Assembly: GCF_002198735.1 (NCBI RefSeq)
Contig: NZ_MWLO01000132.1
Location: 1 to 49,857 of the forward strand
Direction of reading: 5' to 3'
Length of the DNA stretch: 49,857 nt
Origin: Ideonella sp. A 288
Lineage (GTDB): Bacteria; Pseudomonadota; Gammaproteobacteria; Burkholderiales; Burkholderiaceae_C
The position numbers were made by a program, and so were the translations under genes. The notes beneath the pieces are model-generated. The model did no database searches and had not been told where the DNA came from. It was given only the letters and a program-made list of their open reading frames with translations. Below, piece after piece: positions 36,551 through 44,366 of the stretch; positions within the stretch are counted from its first letter, which is position 1; each line of letters begins with the position of its first letter.

Positions 36551-37753
36551 TCATTTCGTGGGGGCGCCGGCGGCAAACCAGCGGCCGAGCAGCGCGCGTT
36601 CGTCGTCGGTGATCTGGGTGGCGTTGTTCAGCGGCATGGTCTTCTGCACCACCGCCTGCTGGTTCATCGCCGGCGCATGCCGGGCGATCAGCTCGGGCGT
36701 GTGCAGCGCCACGCCCTTCTGCTGCAACTGCTCGTTGTGGCACATCACGCAGCGCTGCTGCACGATGGCCTGCACCTGGGCGAATGTCGCCGGCGCGGCA
36801 GCCTGGCGGTCGGCACCCAGCGAACCCCACGGCGCCAGCCACACGATCAGCACGAGCAGCGGCGCCACGCCCGCCGCCGCCCAGTGCCAGGGCTCGGGCT
36901 TGCCGGCCATGTGGGTCTTGTGGCGCGCCACGAAGAATTGCCGCACCAACGCGCCGGCCAGCATCACCAGCACCAGGATGACCCAGTTGTGGCGGTGGCC
37001 GTAGAGCTGGCCGTAGTGGTTGCTGAGCATCGCGAACAGCACCGGCAAGGTGAAGTAGGTGTTGTGCGTGCTGCGCTGCTTGCCGCGCTTGCCGTGCACC
37101 GGGTCGGTCGGCTGTTTGGCCTCCATCGCGGCGATCACCTTGCGCTGCCCCGGGATGATCCAGAAGAACACGTTGGCGCTCATCGCCGTGGCCATCATCG
37201 CGCCCACCAGCAGGAAGGCCGCGCGGCCGGCGAACAGCTGGCAGGCCAGCCACGACGCGAAGACGATGAACGCGAACACCAGCGCGCCGACCTTCTTGTC
37301 GGCCTCGGGCCCGGCCCCCAGCACGCGGCAGATGCCGTCGTACACCAGCCAGAACACCACCAGGAAGCCCAGCGCCGCCGCCACTGCGCCCTGAGCGCTC
37401 CAGGCGTAGACGCTCTTGTCCACCAGGAAGGTGGTGGCGTTCCACAGGTACAGCACCGTGAACAGCGCAAAGCCCGACAGCCAGGTGGAGTAGCTCTCCC
37501 AGTAGAACCAGTGCAGCTCGGTGTGGATCTTCCGGGGCGCCACCATGTACTTCTGCGGGTTGTAGAACCCGCCGCCGTGCACCGCCCACAACGCGCCGTC
37601 GACGCCCTTCTCGAGCAGGTCGGGCGACTTCGGGCGGATCAGGTGGTTGTCGAGCCAGACGAAGTAGAAGCTCGAGCCGACCCAGGCGATGGCGGTGATG
37701 ACGTGCAGCCAGCGCAACAGCAGGTTGGCCCAGTCGAGAAGGTACGCTTCCAT
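36551..37753 (-). CDS. puuD: Urate hydroxylase PuuD (membrane urate oxidase with cytochrome c domain)
   Basis: 400-aa integral membrane enzyme that converts urate to 5-hydroxyisourate. The N-terminal ~310 residues contain about eight helices, starting WANLLLRWLHVITAIAWVGS, with conserved HTELHWFYWESYSTW and STHNTYFTLPVLFAMLSNHY. The C-terminal ~80 residues form a c-type cytochrome with the haem motif CVMCH (C335, C338, H339) and a likely Met ligand at 373 (KTMPLNN), so electrons are passed to the respiratory chain rather than directly to O2 as in cofactor-free uricase. Length and order match the family. In an operon with the NCS2 permease; UraH, the next enzyme in the pathway, is encoded 1.1 kb upstream. 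Confidence 0.95.
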   Translation of the reverse strand: MEAYLLDWANLLLRWLHVITAIAWVGSSFYFVWLDNHLIRPKSPDLLEKGVDGALWAVHGGGFYNPQKYMVAPRKIHTELHWFYWESYSTWLSGFALFTVLYLWNATTFLVDKSVYAWSAQGAVAAALGFLVVFWLVYDGICRVLGAGPEADKKVGALVFAFIVFASWLACQLFAGRAAFLLVGAMMATAMSANVFFWIIPGQRKVIAAMEAKQPTDPVHGKRGKQRSTHNTYFTLPVLFAMLSNHYGQLYGHRHNWVILVLVMLAGALVRQFFVARHKTHMAGKPEPWHWAAAGVAPLLVLIVWLAPWGSLGADRQAAAPATFAQVQAIVQQRCVMCHNEQLQQKGVALHTPELIARHAPAMNQQAVVQKTMPLNNATQITDDERALLGRWFAAGAPTK

Positions 37754-37817
37754 GCGCGGCTCCTTTGTGGGCTCACCACAGCGGGCGCTGTGAGCGGGGT
37801 TCGGAAGGTCGCGCTGC

Positions 37818-37839
37818 GGGCCGGCAGCGAAGCCGGCCC
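37818..37839 (-). terminator. Hairpin between Bug-type gene and puuD
   Basis: Perfect 8-bp stem GGGCCGGC / GCCGGCCC with a 6-nt loop, 27-48 nt past the stop of the Bug-type gene. A second hairpin (37771-37795, core CACAGC / GCTGTG) follows just before puuD. The pair may separate the transcripts or attenuate read-through into puuD. Confidence 0.45.
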
Positions 37840-37865
37840 CTGGCCCACGGCGACCGTGTCGCGTG

Positions 37866-38807
37866 CTAAGGCTTGATGTCGGCGGCCTTCAGGGCGGGCG
37901 CCCAGTCGGCAATCTGCTTTTCGACCAGGTGGGCGAAGTCGGACGAGCTCATCTTCACGGTGGTGATGGCCAGTTCTTCGAAGCGCTTGACGATGGCCGG
38001 GTCGGCCACGATGGCGGCCAGCGCCGTGGCCAGCTTGTCGACCACGTCCTTGGGCAGGTTGGCCGGGCCGGAGACACCGAAGTAGTTCTCGGCCACCAGT
38101 TGCGGCAGGCCCAGTTCGACCACCGTGGGCACGTCGGGCAGCAGCGGCGAGCGCGTGCGCGTGGTGACGGCCAGCGCCTTGATCTGGCCTTGCTTGATCA
38201 TCGGCACGAAGGCCGTCAGCACGTCGATGCCCACCGGGATGGTGCCGGCGATCAGGTCGGTGGCCATCGGCGCGCCACCGCGGTAAGGCACGTGCTGCAT
38301 CTGGAACTTCATCGCGCTCTTGGCCATCTCGCCGACGATGTGGCCGATGGAGCCCGGGCCGCCGCTGCCGAAGGCCTGCACCTTGGGCAGGTCCTTCAGC
38401 GTGCCGATGCCAGCCTTGGGGTTGGCCATGATCGCCACCGGCGCCACGCCCAGCATCGCGATGTGGGTGAACTGCTTGACGGGGTCGTAGGGCAGCTTGG
38501 GCACCGTCCACGGGCCGATCGACAGCGGCGTGCTGTTCGACAGCATCAGCGTGTAGCCATCGGGTGCGGCACGCACCACCTCGGTGCCGCCGAGCGTGCC
38601 GCCGGCGCCAGGCTTGTTATCGACGATGACCGGCTGGCCCAGCGCCTTGGACAGCGGCTCGGAGATGGCCCGCGCGACGATGTCGCTGGCGCCACCCGCA
38701 CCGAAGGTGACGACGATGCGGATCGGCTTCTCGGGCCAGGCGGCCCAGGCGGGGGCGGCCAGCAGGCCGGCGACGGCCAGGCCCAGGACGGTGCGGCGAA
38801 CGGTCAT
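37866..38807 (-). CDS. Bug-family tripartite tricarboxylate transporter substrate-binding protein
   Basis: 313-aa periplasmic binding protein. The signal peptide spans about residues 1-22 (ending APAWAAW). Bug/TctC hallmarks: PIRIVVTFGAGGASDIVAR, NKPGAGGTLGG, AAPDGYTLML and MQHVPYRGGAPMATDL. Bug proteins bind carboxylates and other small molecules and are strongly expanded in Burkholderiales, often without dedicated TctA/TctB membrane partners, as here. The start ATG has an AGGAG site. It lies between uraH and puuD; a purine-derived ligand is possible but unproven. Confidence 0.92.
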   Translation of the reverse strand: MTVRRTVLGLAVAGLLAAPAWAAWPEKPIRIVVTFGAGGASDIVARAISEPLSKALGQPVIVDNKPGAGGTLGGTEVVRAAPDGYTLMLSNSTPLSIGPWTVPKLPYDPVKQFTHIAMLGVAPVAIMANPKAGIGTLKDLPKVQAFGSGGPGSIGHIVGEMAKSAMKFQMQHVPYRGGAPMATDLIAGTIPVGIDVLTAFVPMIKQGQIKALAVTTRTRSPLLPDVPTVVELGLPQLVAENYFGVSGPANLPKDVVDKLATALAAIVADPAIVKRFEELAITTVKMSSSDFAHLVEKQIADWAPALKAADIKP

Positions 38808-38824
38808 GGAGGACTCCTCGGGAC

Positions 38825-38854
38825 GATGGCGATGGCGATGGCGATGGCGATGGC
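38825..38854. repeat. Five tandem GATGGC hexamers
   Basis: Perfect 6-bp tandem array, five copies, in the 74-bp gap between the uraH stop and the Bug-type start, 18 nt upstream of the latter's start codon. Copy-number slippage would change spacing upstream of the ribosome-binding site. Confidence 0.9.
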
Positions 38855-38881
38855 GGACAGACGCAACCGGCGTGCCAGCGT

Positions 38882-39235
38882 TCAGCTGCCGCGATAGGTG
38901 GCGCAGCTCCAGGGGCTCGCGAGCAGCGGCACGTGGTAGTGCGACGAGAGGTCGGCGATGCCGAAGTCGAGCGGCACCTCGTCGAGGAAAGGGGGATCAG
39001 GCAATTCGACGCCGCGAGCGCGGAAGTAGGCCGCCACGCCGAAGACCAGGCGGTAGCGGCCCTTGGCGAAATCGGCACCGGTGAGCAGCGGGCCATCGCC
39101 GCGACCATCGGCATTGAGCGTCAGCGACCGGATCTGCACCGGGCCCGAGGCCTCGATGCGGTACAGCGCCACGGCCATGCCAGCGGCGGGGCAACCGTTC
39201 ATCGTGTCGAGCACATGGGTGGTGAGGCCGGCCAT
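38882..39235 (-). CDS. uraH: 5-hydroxyisourate hydrolase (transthyretin-like)
   Basis: 117-aa enzyme that hydrolyses 5-hydroxyisourate, the PuuD product, to OHCU. The conserved residues are all visible: H7 in TTHVLDT, R45 in NADGRGDGP, the SSHYHVPLL motif (H99, H101) and the diagnostic C-terminal YRGS tetrapeptide (114-117). Length is normal. The open frame continues upstream, but the ATG at 39235 begins the fold exactly as in homologues. Divergently transcribed from the GntR-type regulator, with the operator-like palindrome about 77-92 nt upstream. There is no periplasmic signal peptide. Confidence 0.95.
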   Translation of the reverse strand: MAGLTTHVLDTMNGCPAAGMAVALYRIEASGPVQIRSLTLNADGRGDGPLLTGADFAKGRYRLVFGVAAYFRARGVELPDPPFLDEVPLDFGIADLSSHYHVPLLASPWSCATYRGS

Positions 39236-39311
39236 CGTCTGCAGTTCTCCGCGGTGGGCGCCTGCCCAATCGCCGGCTGGGTGGCCGGAAAGGGGTTTGG
39301 CAGGCGCGATC

Positions 39312-39327
39312 AAAGTGTATACACTTT
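39312..39327. promoter_or_regulatory. Perfect 16-bp palindrome, likely GntR/FCD operator
   Basis: AAAGTGTATACACTTT lies in the divergent promoter region between uraH and the GntR-type regulator, and GCATACACC just downstream repeats a half-site. Its core TGTATACA resembles FCD-type GntR operators (TnGTnnnACnA class). Position 34 nt upstream of the regulator gene fits autoregulation together with control of uraH. Confidence 0.65.
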
Positions 39328-39360
39328 GGCATACACCGCATCTGCTCGTCAACCCTGACC

Positions 39361-40224
39361 ATGCCGCGCACGCCGACCCGCACCAAAGCCGTCCGAGCGA
39401 AAACCGTGCCCGCCCGTCCGAAGGCCGGCGCGCCGGTCCGCCCTCCGCAACGCGGCGCGGCGGCGGTGCGGGCCGAGCCGGCCTCCCGCGATGCCGGGGC
39501 CGTGCTGCGCAAGGCCAGCGCCCCGGCCGACACGGCCGCCGGCCCGGCCGCCAGCACCACCACCCGCCGCATCGCCGAGGCCATCACCACCGCCATCGTC
39601 GAGCGCCGGCTGATGCCCGGCACCAAGCTCGCCGAGCAGCAGATCGCCGACATCTTCCAGGTCTCGCGCACGGTGGTGCGCCAGGCGCTGAACCAGCTCT
39701 CGCGCGACCGCCTCATCGTGCTCGAGCCGGCCCGTGGTGCCTTCGTGCGCCAGCCGTCCATCGAAGAGGCGCGCCAGGTGTTCGAGGTGCGCGCCCTCAT
39801 CGAATCGGCGCTGGTGCGCGAGCTGTGCCGCGTCATCACCGACGAGCAGGTGCAGGTGCTGCGCGAGCACCTGCGCGCCGAGGCCGAGGCGGTGGCCCGC
39901 ACCGACGTGCCCGGCCGCACCCGGCTGCTGGCCGACTTCCACGTGGTGCTGGCCCGCATGCTCGGCAACGAGGTGCTGGCCGAACTGCTCGACGACCTGC
40001 TGTCGCGCTCGTCGCTGGTGTCGCTGATGTACCAGTCGGCGCACTCGGCCGAGGCCTCGCAGTCCGAGCACGTGGCCATCGTCGACGCGCTGTCGCGGCG
40101 CGACGTGCGCGCGGCCACGCGGCTGATGGAAGGCCACCTCGGCAACGTCGAGCGCAACCTTCGCCTCGAACCCCGCCACACCGACCTGGCCGACGTGCTG
40201 CGGCCTACCCCCGAAACCACATGA
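39361..40224 (+). CDS. GntR-family (FCD) transcriptional regulator of the purine operon
   Basis: 287-aa regulator. Residues ~1-65 are a basic, Ala/Pro/Arg-rich tail unlike the family norm. The winged helix-turn-helix follows: RIAEAITTAIVERRLMPGTK, LAEQQIADIFQVSRTVVRQA and LEPARGAFVRQPS. The C-terminal FCD domain (about 130-270) has FEVRALIESALVREL, DFHVVLARMLGN and SEHVAIVDALSRRD, with the Asp/His residues that bind metal or effector. The first ATG at 39361 gives the long tail; a later start at about residue 60 would give a standard FCD protein, but no better ribosome-binding site is seen. Its stop overlaps the puuE start (ATGA), so it is co-translated with the pathway it probably controls. 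Confidence 0.9.
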   Translation: MPRTPTRTKAVRAKTVPARPKAGAPVRPPQRGAAAVRAEPASRDAGAVLRKASAPADTAAGPAASTTTRRIAEAITTAIVERRLMPGTKLAEQQIADIFQVSRTVVRQALNQLSRDRLIVLEPARGAFVRQPSIEEARQVFEVRALIESALVRELCRVITDEQVQVLREHLRAEAEAVARTDVPGRTRLLADFHVVLARMLGNEVLAELLDDLLSRSSLVSLMYQSAHSAEASQSEHVAIVDALSRRDVRAATRLMEGHLGNVERNLRLEPRHTDLADVLRPTPETT

Positions 40225-41183
40225 CCACTCCACCCTACCCCCGCGACCTGCGCGGCCACGGCCGCCACCCCCCGCACGCGCAATGGCCTGGCCAGGCCCG
40301 CATCGCCGTGCAGTTCGTCCTCAACTACGAAGAGGGCGGCGAGAACAGCGTGCTGCACGGCGACGCCGGCAGCGAGCAGTTCCTGTCCGAGATGTTCAAC
40401 CCGCCGGCCTTCGCCGCGCGGCACCTGAGCATGGAGGGCATCTACGAGTACGGCTCGCGTGTCGGCGTGTGGCGCCTGCTGCGCGAGTTCGAGCGCCGCG
40501 GCCTGCCGCTCACGGTGTTCGGCGTGTCGATGGCGCTGGAACGCTGCCCCGAGGTCACGGCCGCTTTCATGGAACTGGGCCACGAGATCGCCTGCCACGG
40601 CTGGCGCTGGATCCACTACCAGGGCCTGGACGAGGCGGTCGAGCGCGAGCACATGGCGCGCGGCATGGCCATCATCGCCCGCCTCACCGGCGATGCGTCG
40701 CGCGCGCTGCACGGCGCCGGCTGGTACACCGGCCGCGACAGCCCCAACACCCGCCGGCTGGTGGCCGACTTCGGTGGCTTCGAGTACGACAGCGACTACT
40801 ACGGCGACGACCTGCCCTTTTGGCTGCAGGTGAAAAAGACCGACGGCACCCTGGCACCGCAGCTGGTGGTGCCCTACACGCTGGACGCCAACGACATGCG
40901 CTTCGCGCTGCCGCAGGGCTACAGCCATGGCGACGAGTTCTTCCAGTACCTGCGCGACAGCTTCGATGTGCTCTATGCCGAAGGCGACGAGCACCCGGCC
41001 ATGCTGTCCATCGGCATGCACTGCCGCCTGCTCGGCCGGCCCGGCCGCATGCGCGCGCTGCAGCGCTTCCTCGACCACGTCCAGTCGCACGACCGGGTGT
41101 GGGTGACGCGGCGCATCGACATCGCCCGCCACTGGCGGACCACCCACCCCTTCGACGCCGCCACGGCCCACATCTGGCGATGA
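40221..41183 (+). CDS. puuE: Allantoinase PuuE (polysaccharide-deacetylase type)
   Basis: 320-aa allantoinase of the NodB/polysaccharide-deacetylase superfamily, unrelated to the zinc amidohydrolase AllB; hydrolyses allantoin to allantoate. Diagnostic segments: VLNYEEGGENSVLHGDAGSE near the N-terminus, HGWRWIHYQG, and GFEYDSDYYGDDLPFW. The length and C-terminal HPFDAATAHIWR match the family. Both ends overlap neighbours by 4 nt, so it is translationally coupled to the GntR-type gene and the UraD fusion. Confidence 0.95.
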   Translation: MTTPPYPRDLRGHGRHPPHAQWPGQARIAVQFVLNYEEGGENSVLHGDAGSEQFLSEMFNPPAFAARHLSMEGIYEYGSRVGVWRLLREFERRGLPLTVFGVSMALERCPEVTAAFMELGHEIACHGWRWIHYQGLDEAVEREHMARGMAIIARLTGDASRALHGAGWYTGRDSPNTRRLVADFGGFEYDSDYYGDDLPFWLQVKKTDGTLAPQLVVPYTLDANDMRFALPQGYSHGDEFFQYLRDSFDVLYAEGDEHPAMLSIGMHCRLLGRPGRMRALQRFLDHVQSHDRVWVTRRIDIARHWRTTHPFDAATAHIWR

Positions 41184-42952
41184 CCATGCTGACCCTTGCT
41201 CAACTCAACACCGCGCCGCTCGACGAGGCCTGCGCCTGGCTCGACGGCACCTACGAACACTCGCCCTGGATCGCCCGCGAGGCGCTGGCCAGGCGCCCCT
41301 TTGCCACGCTGGCCGCGCTGAAGCACGCCATGGTGCAGGTGGTGCGCGACGCCGGCCGCGAGCGGCAGATCGCGCTGATCCGCGCCCACCCAGAACTCGC
41401 CGGCAAGGCCATGGTGAGCAAGACGCTCACCGCCGAATCGACGAACGAACAGGGCAAGGCCGGCCTGACCGACTGCACGCCCGACGAGTTCGCGCGCATC
41501 CAGCGGATGAACGCCGACTACAACGCGAAGTTCGGCTGGCCCTTCATCCTGGCCGTGCGCGGCCCGCGCGGCACGGGCCTGGACCGCCACCAGATCATGG
41601 CCACCTTCGAGCGCCGGCTGCAGGGCCATCCTGACTTCGAGCTGGCCGAGTGCCTGCGCAACATCCACCGCATCGCCGAGATCCGGCTGGCCGACAAGTT
41701 CGGCGAGACGCCCACGCTCGGCGAGCAGGTGTGGGACTGGGCCGAGGCGATGGCGGTGCACAGCGACCCCGGCTTCAAGGAAGCCGGCGAGCTCACAGTG
41801 ACCTACCTCACCGAGGCGCACCGTGCCTGCGCCGCGCTGCTGCAGGGCTGGATGCGCGAGTGCGGCTTCGACGAGGTGCGGCTGGACGCGGTGGGCAACG
41901 TCGTCGGTGTCTACCACGGCAGCGACGCGTCCTCGAAGCGCCTGCTCACCGGCAGCCACTACGACACCGTGCGCAACGGCGGCAGGTACGACGGCCGCCT
42001 GGGCATCCTGGTGCCGATGGCCTGCGTGCGCGAGCTGTCGCGCGCCGGCCGGCGCCTGCCCTTCGGCTTCGAGGTCGTCGGCTTCGCCGAGGAGGAAGGC
42101 CAGCGCTACAAGGCCACCTTCCTGGGCTCGGGCGCGCTGGTCGGACAGTTCGACCCGGCCTGGCTGGACCAGACCGATGCCGACGGCGTCTCGATGCGCG
42201 ACGCGATGCGCGCCGCCGGCCTGCCGGCGACGATGGACGCGATCGCCGGCGAACGGCGCGATCCCTCGCGCTACCTCGGCTTCGTCGAGGTGCACATCGA
42301 GCAGGGCCCGGTGCTCGACGCCATGGACCTGCCGCTGGGCGTGGTCCGCTCGATCAATGGCAGCGTGCGCTACCTCGGCGAGGTCGCCGGCCAGGCCAGC
42401 CACGCCGGCACCACGCCGATGGGCCAGCGGCGCGACGCCGCGCTGGCGGTGGCCGAACTGGCGCTGTTCGTCGAGCGGCGTGCGGCCGCCGTGCCCGACG
42501 TGGTCGGCACCGTCGGCATGCTGGAGGTGCCGGCCGGCTCGATCAATGTGGTGCCGGGACGATGCCGCTTCAGCCTCGACCTGCGCGCCACCACCGACAC
42601 AGCTCGCGATGCCCTGGCCAAGGACGTGTGCGCCGAGCTGCAGGCCATCTGCGCACGGCGCGGCGTGGCCCACACGCTGGAGGAAACCCTTCGTGCCGCC
42701 GCCGCCCCCAGCGCACCCGACTGGCAGCAGCGCTGGGAGGCCGCGGTGCAGTCGCTGGGCCTGCCGGTGTTCCGCATGCCCAGCGGCGCCGGCCACGACG
42801 CGATGAAGCTGCACGAGGCCATGCCGCAGGCGATGCTGTTCGTCCGCGGCGGCAACTCGGGCATGAGCCACAACCCGCTGGAGACCATCACCGCGCACGA
42901 TGCGCAACTGGTGGTCCAGGCCTTCTCCCACCTCCTCGAGCACCTCGCATGA
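41180..42952 (+). CDS. uraD: Fused OHCU decarboxylase and allantoate amidohydrolase
   Basis: 590-aa two-domain protein. Residues ~1-170 are OHCU decarboxylase (UraD), forming S-allantoin: H70 in RAHPELAG, E90 in AESTNEQ, and NAKFGWPFILAVRG. Residues ~180-590 are an M20 allantoate amidohydrolase/hydantoinase: GSHYDTV (H260, D262), GRYDG, EEE (304-306), HIEQGPVL (H372), GQASHAGTTPMG and the terminal SHNPLE. PuuE catalyses the step between the two activities, so the fusion joins non-consecutive reactions of one pathway. The frame is open throughout the joint with no sign of a frameshift. Start 41180 overlaps puuE by 4 nt; a second ATG lies 5 nt further in another frame. The 3' end overlaps the next gene by 4 nt. 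Confidence 0.93.
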   Translation: MTMLTLAQLNTAPLDEACAWLDGTYEHSPWIAREALARRPFATLAALKHAMVQVVRDAGRERQIALIRAHPELAGKAMVSKTLTAESTNEQGKAGLTDCTPDEFARIQRMNADYNAKFGWPFILAVRGPRGTGLDRHQIMATFERRLQGHPDFELAECLRNIHRIAEIRLADKFGETPTLGEQVWDWAEAMAVHSDPGFKEAGELTVTYLTEAHRACAALLQGWMRECGFDEVRLDAVGNVVGVYHGSDASSKRLLTGSHYDTVRNGGRYDGRLGILVPMACVRELSRAGRRLPFGFEVVGFAEEEGQRYKATFLGSGALVGQFDPAWLDQTDADGVSMRDAMRAAGLPATMDAIAGERRDPSRYLGFVEVHIEQGPVLDAMDLPLGVVRSINGSVRYLGEVAGQASHAGTTPMGQRRDAALAVAELALFVERRAAAVPDVVGTVGMLEVPAGSINVVPGRCRFSLDLRATTDTARDALAKDVCAELQAICARRGVAHTLEETLRAAAAPSAPDWQQRWEAAVQSLGLPVFRMPSGAGHDAMKLHEAMPQAMLFVRGGNSGMSHNPLETITAHDAQLVVQAFSHLLEHLA

Positions 42953-44193
42953 CCGCAGCCTCTGCCACCGACTTCAACGCCCTCGACGCCTGGGTCGATG
43001 CCCACTTCGACGAGGAGGTGCGCTTCCTGCAGGCGCTGGTGCAGGTGCCCACCGACACGCCGCCCGGCAACAACGCGCCACACGCCGAGCGCACCGCCGA
43101 GTTGCTGGCCGACATGGGCCTGACAGCGGAAAAGCACGCCGTGCCGGCGGCCGAGGTGCAGGCGTACGGCCTGCAGTCGATCACCAACCTGATCGTGCGC
43201 CAGCGCTTTGGCGAGGGCGGCCGCACCATCGCACTCAACGCGCATGGCGACGTGGTGCCGCCGGGCGACGGCTGGACGCACGCTCCGTACGGCGGCGAGG
43301 TCGTCGACGGCAAGCTCTACGGCCGTGCCTCGGCAGTGAGCAAGGGCGACTTTGCGAGCTTCACCTTCGCGCTGCGCGCACTTGCGGCAGTGGCGCCGCC
43401 GGCAAAGGGCGCGGTCGAGTTGCACTTCACCTACGACGAGGAGTTCGGCGGCGAACTTGGCCCCGGCTGGCTGCTGGCCAAGGGCCTGACCAAACCCGAC
43501 CTGCTGATCGCCGCCGGCTTCAGCTACCAGGTGGTCACGGCCCACAACGGCTGCCTGCAGATGGAGGTGACCTTGCACGGCCTGGCGTCGCACGCGGCCT
43601 ACCCACACACCGGCGTCGATGCATTGCAGGCGGCCAACCAGCTGCTCACCGCGCTGTACGCACACAACGACGTGCTGCGCACCAGGCTGTCGAAGGTGGA
43701 AGGCATCACCCACCCCTACCTCAACGTCGGCCGCATCGAAGGCGGCAGCAACACCAACGTCGTGCCCGGCAAGGTGGTGCTCAAGCTCGATCGCCGCATG
43801 ATCCCCGAGGAGAACTCCGCCGCGGTCGAGGCCGAGGTGCGCGGCCTGATCGAGGCCACCGTGGCGACCTGCCCGGGCGTGCGCGTCGAGATCAGGCGCC
43901 TGCTGCTGGCCGAATCGCTGAAGCCCGACAACCGCAACGCACCGCTGGTGGCCGCGCTGCAGCGCCACGGCCAGGCGGTGTTCGGCGAGCCGATCCCCAC
44001 CAGCGGCACGCCGCTGTACACCGATGTGCGCCTGTACGGCGCACACGGCGTGCCGGCGGTGATCTACGGCGCCGGCCCGCGCACCGTGCTGGAGTCGAAC
44101 GCCAAGCGCGCCGACGAGCACCTGGTGCTGGACGACCTGCGCCGCGCCACGAAGGTCATTGCGCGGGCCTTGAGCGAACTGCTGGCGGGCTGA
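42949..44193 (+). CDS. M20-family metallohydrolase (ArgE/DapE type)
   Basis: 414-aa zinc hydrolase. Metal-site residues are intact: HGD in NAHGDVVPPGDGW, the bridging Asp in GRASAVSKGD, DEEFGGE with catalytic and ligand Glu, and the C-terminal YTDVRLY and ADEHL. The dimerisation domain includes LHGLASHAAYPHTGVDAL. Characterised relatives cleave N-acyl or N-carbamoyl amino acids. Start 42949 overlaps the preceding stop (ATGA). Because it ends the urate operon, it may act on a ureido compound downstream of allantoate, such as ureidoglycolate, or on a substrate of the ABC importer that follows. This is inferred from context; the family alone does not settle it. Confidence 0.88.
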   Translation: MTAASATDFNALDAWVDAHFDEEVRFLQALVQVPTDTPPGNNAPHAERTAELLADMGLTAEKHAVPAAEVQAYGLQSITNLIVRQRFGEGGRTIALNAHGDVVPPGDGWTHAPYGGEVVDGKLYGRASAVSKGDFASFTFALRALAAVAPPAKGAVELHFTYDEEFGGELGPGWLLAKGLTKPDLLIAAGFSYQVVTAHNGCLQMEVTLHGLASHAAYPHTGVDALQAANQLLTALYAHNDVLRTRLSKVEGITHPYLNVGRIEGGSNTNVVPGKVVLKLDRRMIPEENSAAVEAEVRGLIEATVATCPGVRVEIRRLLLAESLKPDNRNAPLVAALQRHGQAVFGEPIPTSGTPLYTDVRLYGAHGVPAVIYGAGPRTVLESNAKRADEHLVLDDLRRATKVIARALSELLAG

Positions 44194-44366
44194 TCCGCCC
44201 TGCTCCGGTGCATGACGGGGCGCGGCATCGGGTCTGCCGGGTCGCGGCGCCCCAAAGCAGTGCCGGCCGTGCCGCGGCTTATCATCAGATCGCGGTCCGG
44301 CAAGCACGGTTCTTGCTGACTGCGGAATCCAGAACCCCAACTCGAAACCAGTCGTCGGAGCCCCTC

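Noticed and set aside
41180-42952. Frameshift or assembly error joining two genes
   Set aside because: The frame is open and in-family on both sides of the joint near residue 175, and no alternative start with a ribosome-binding site precedes the M20 domain.
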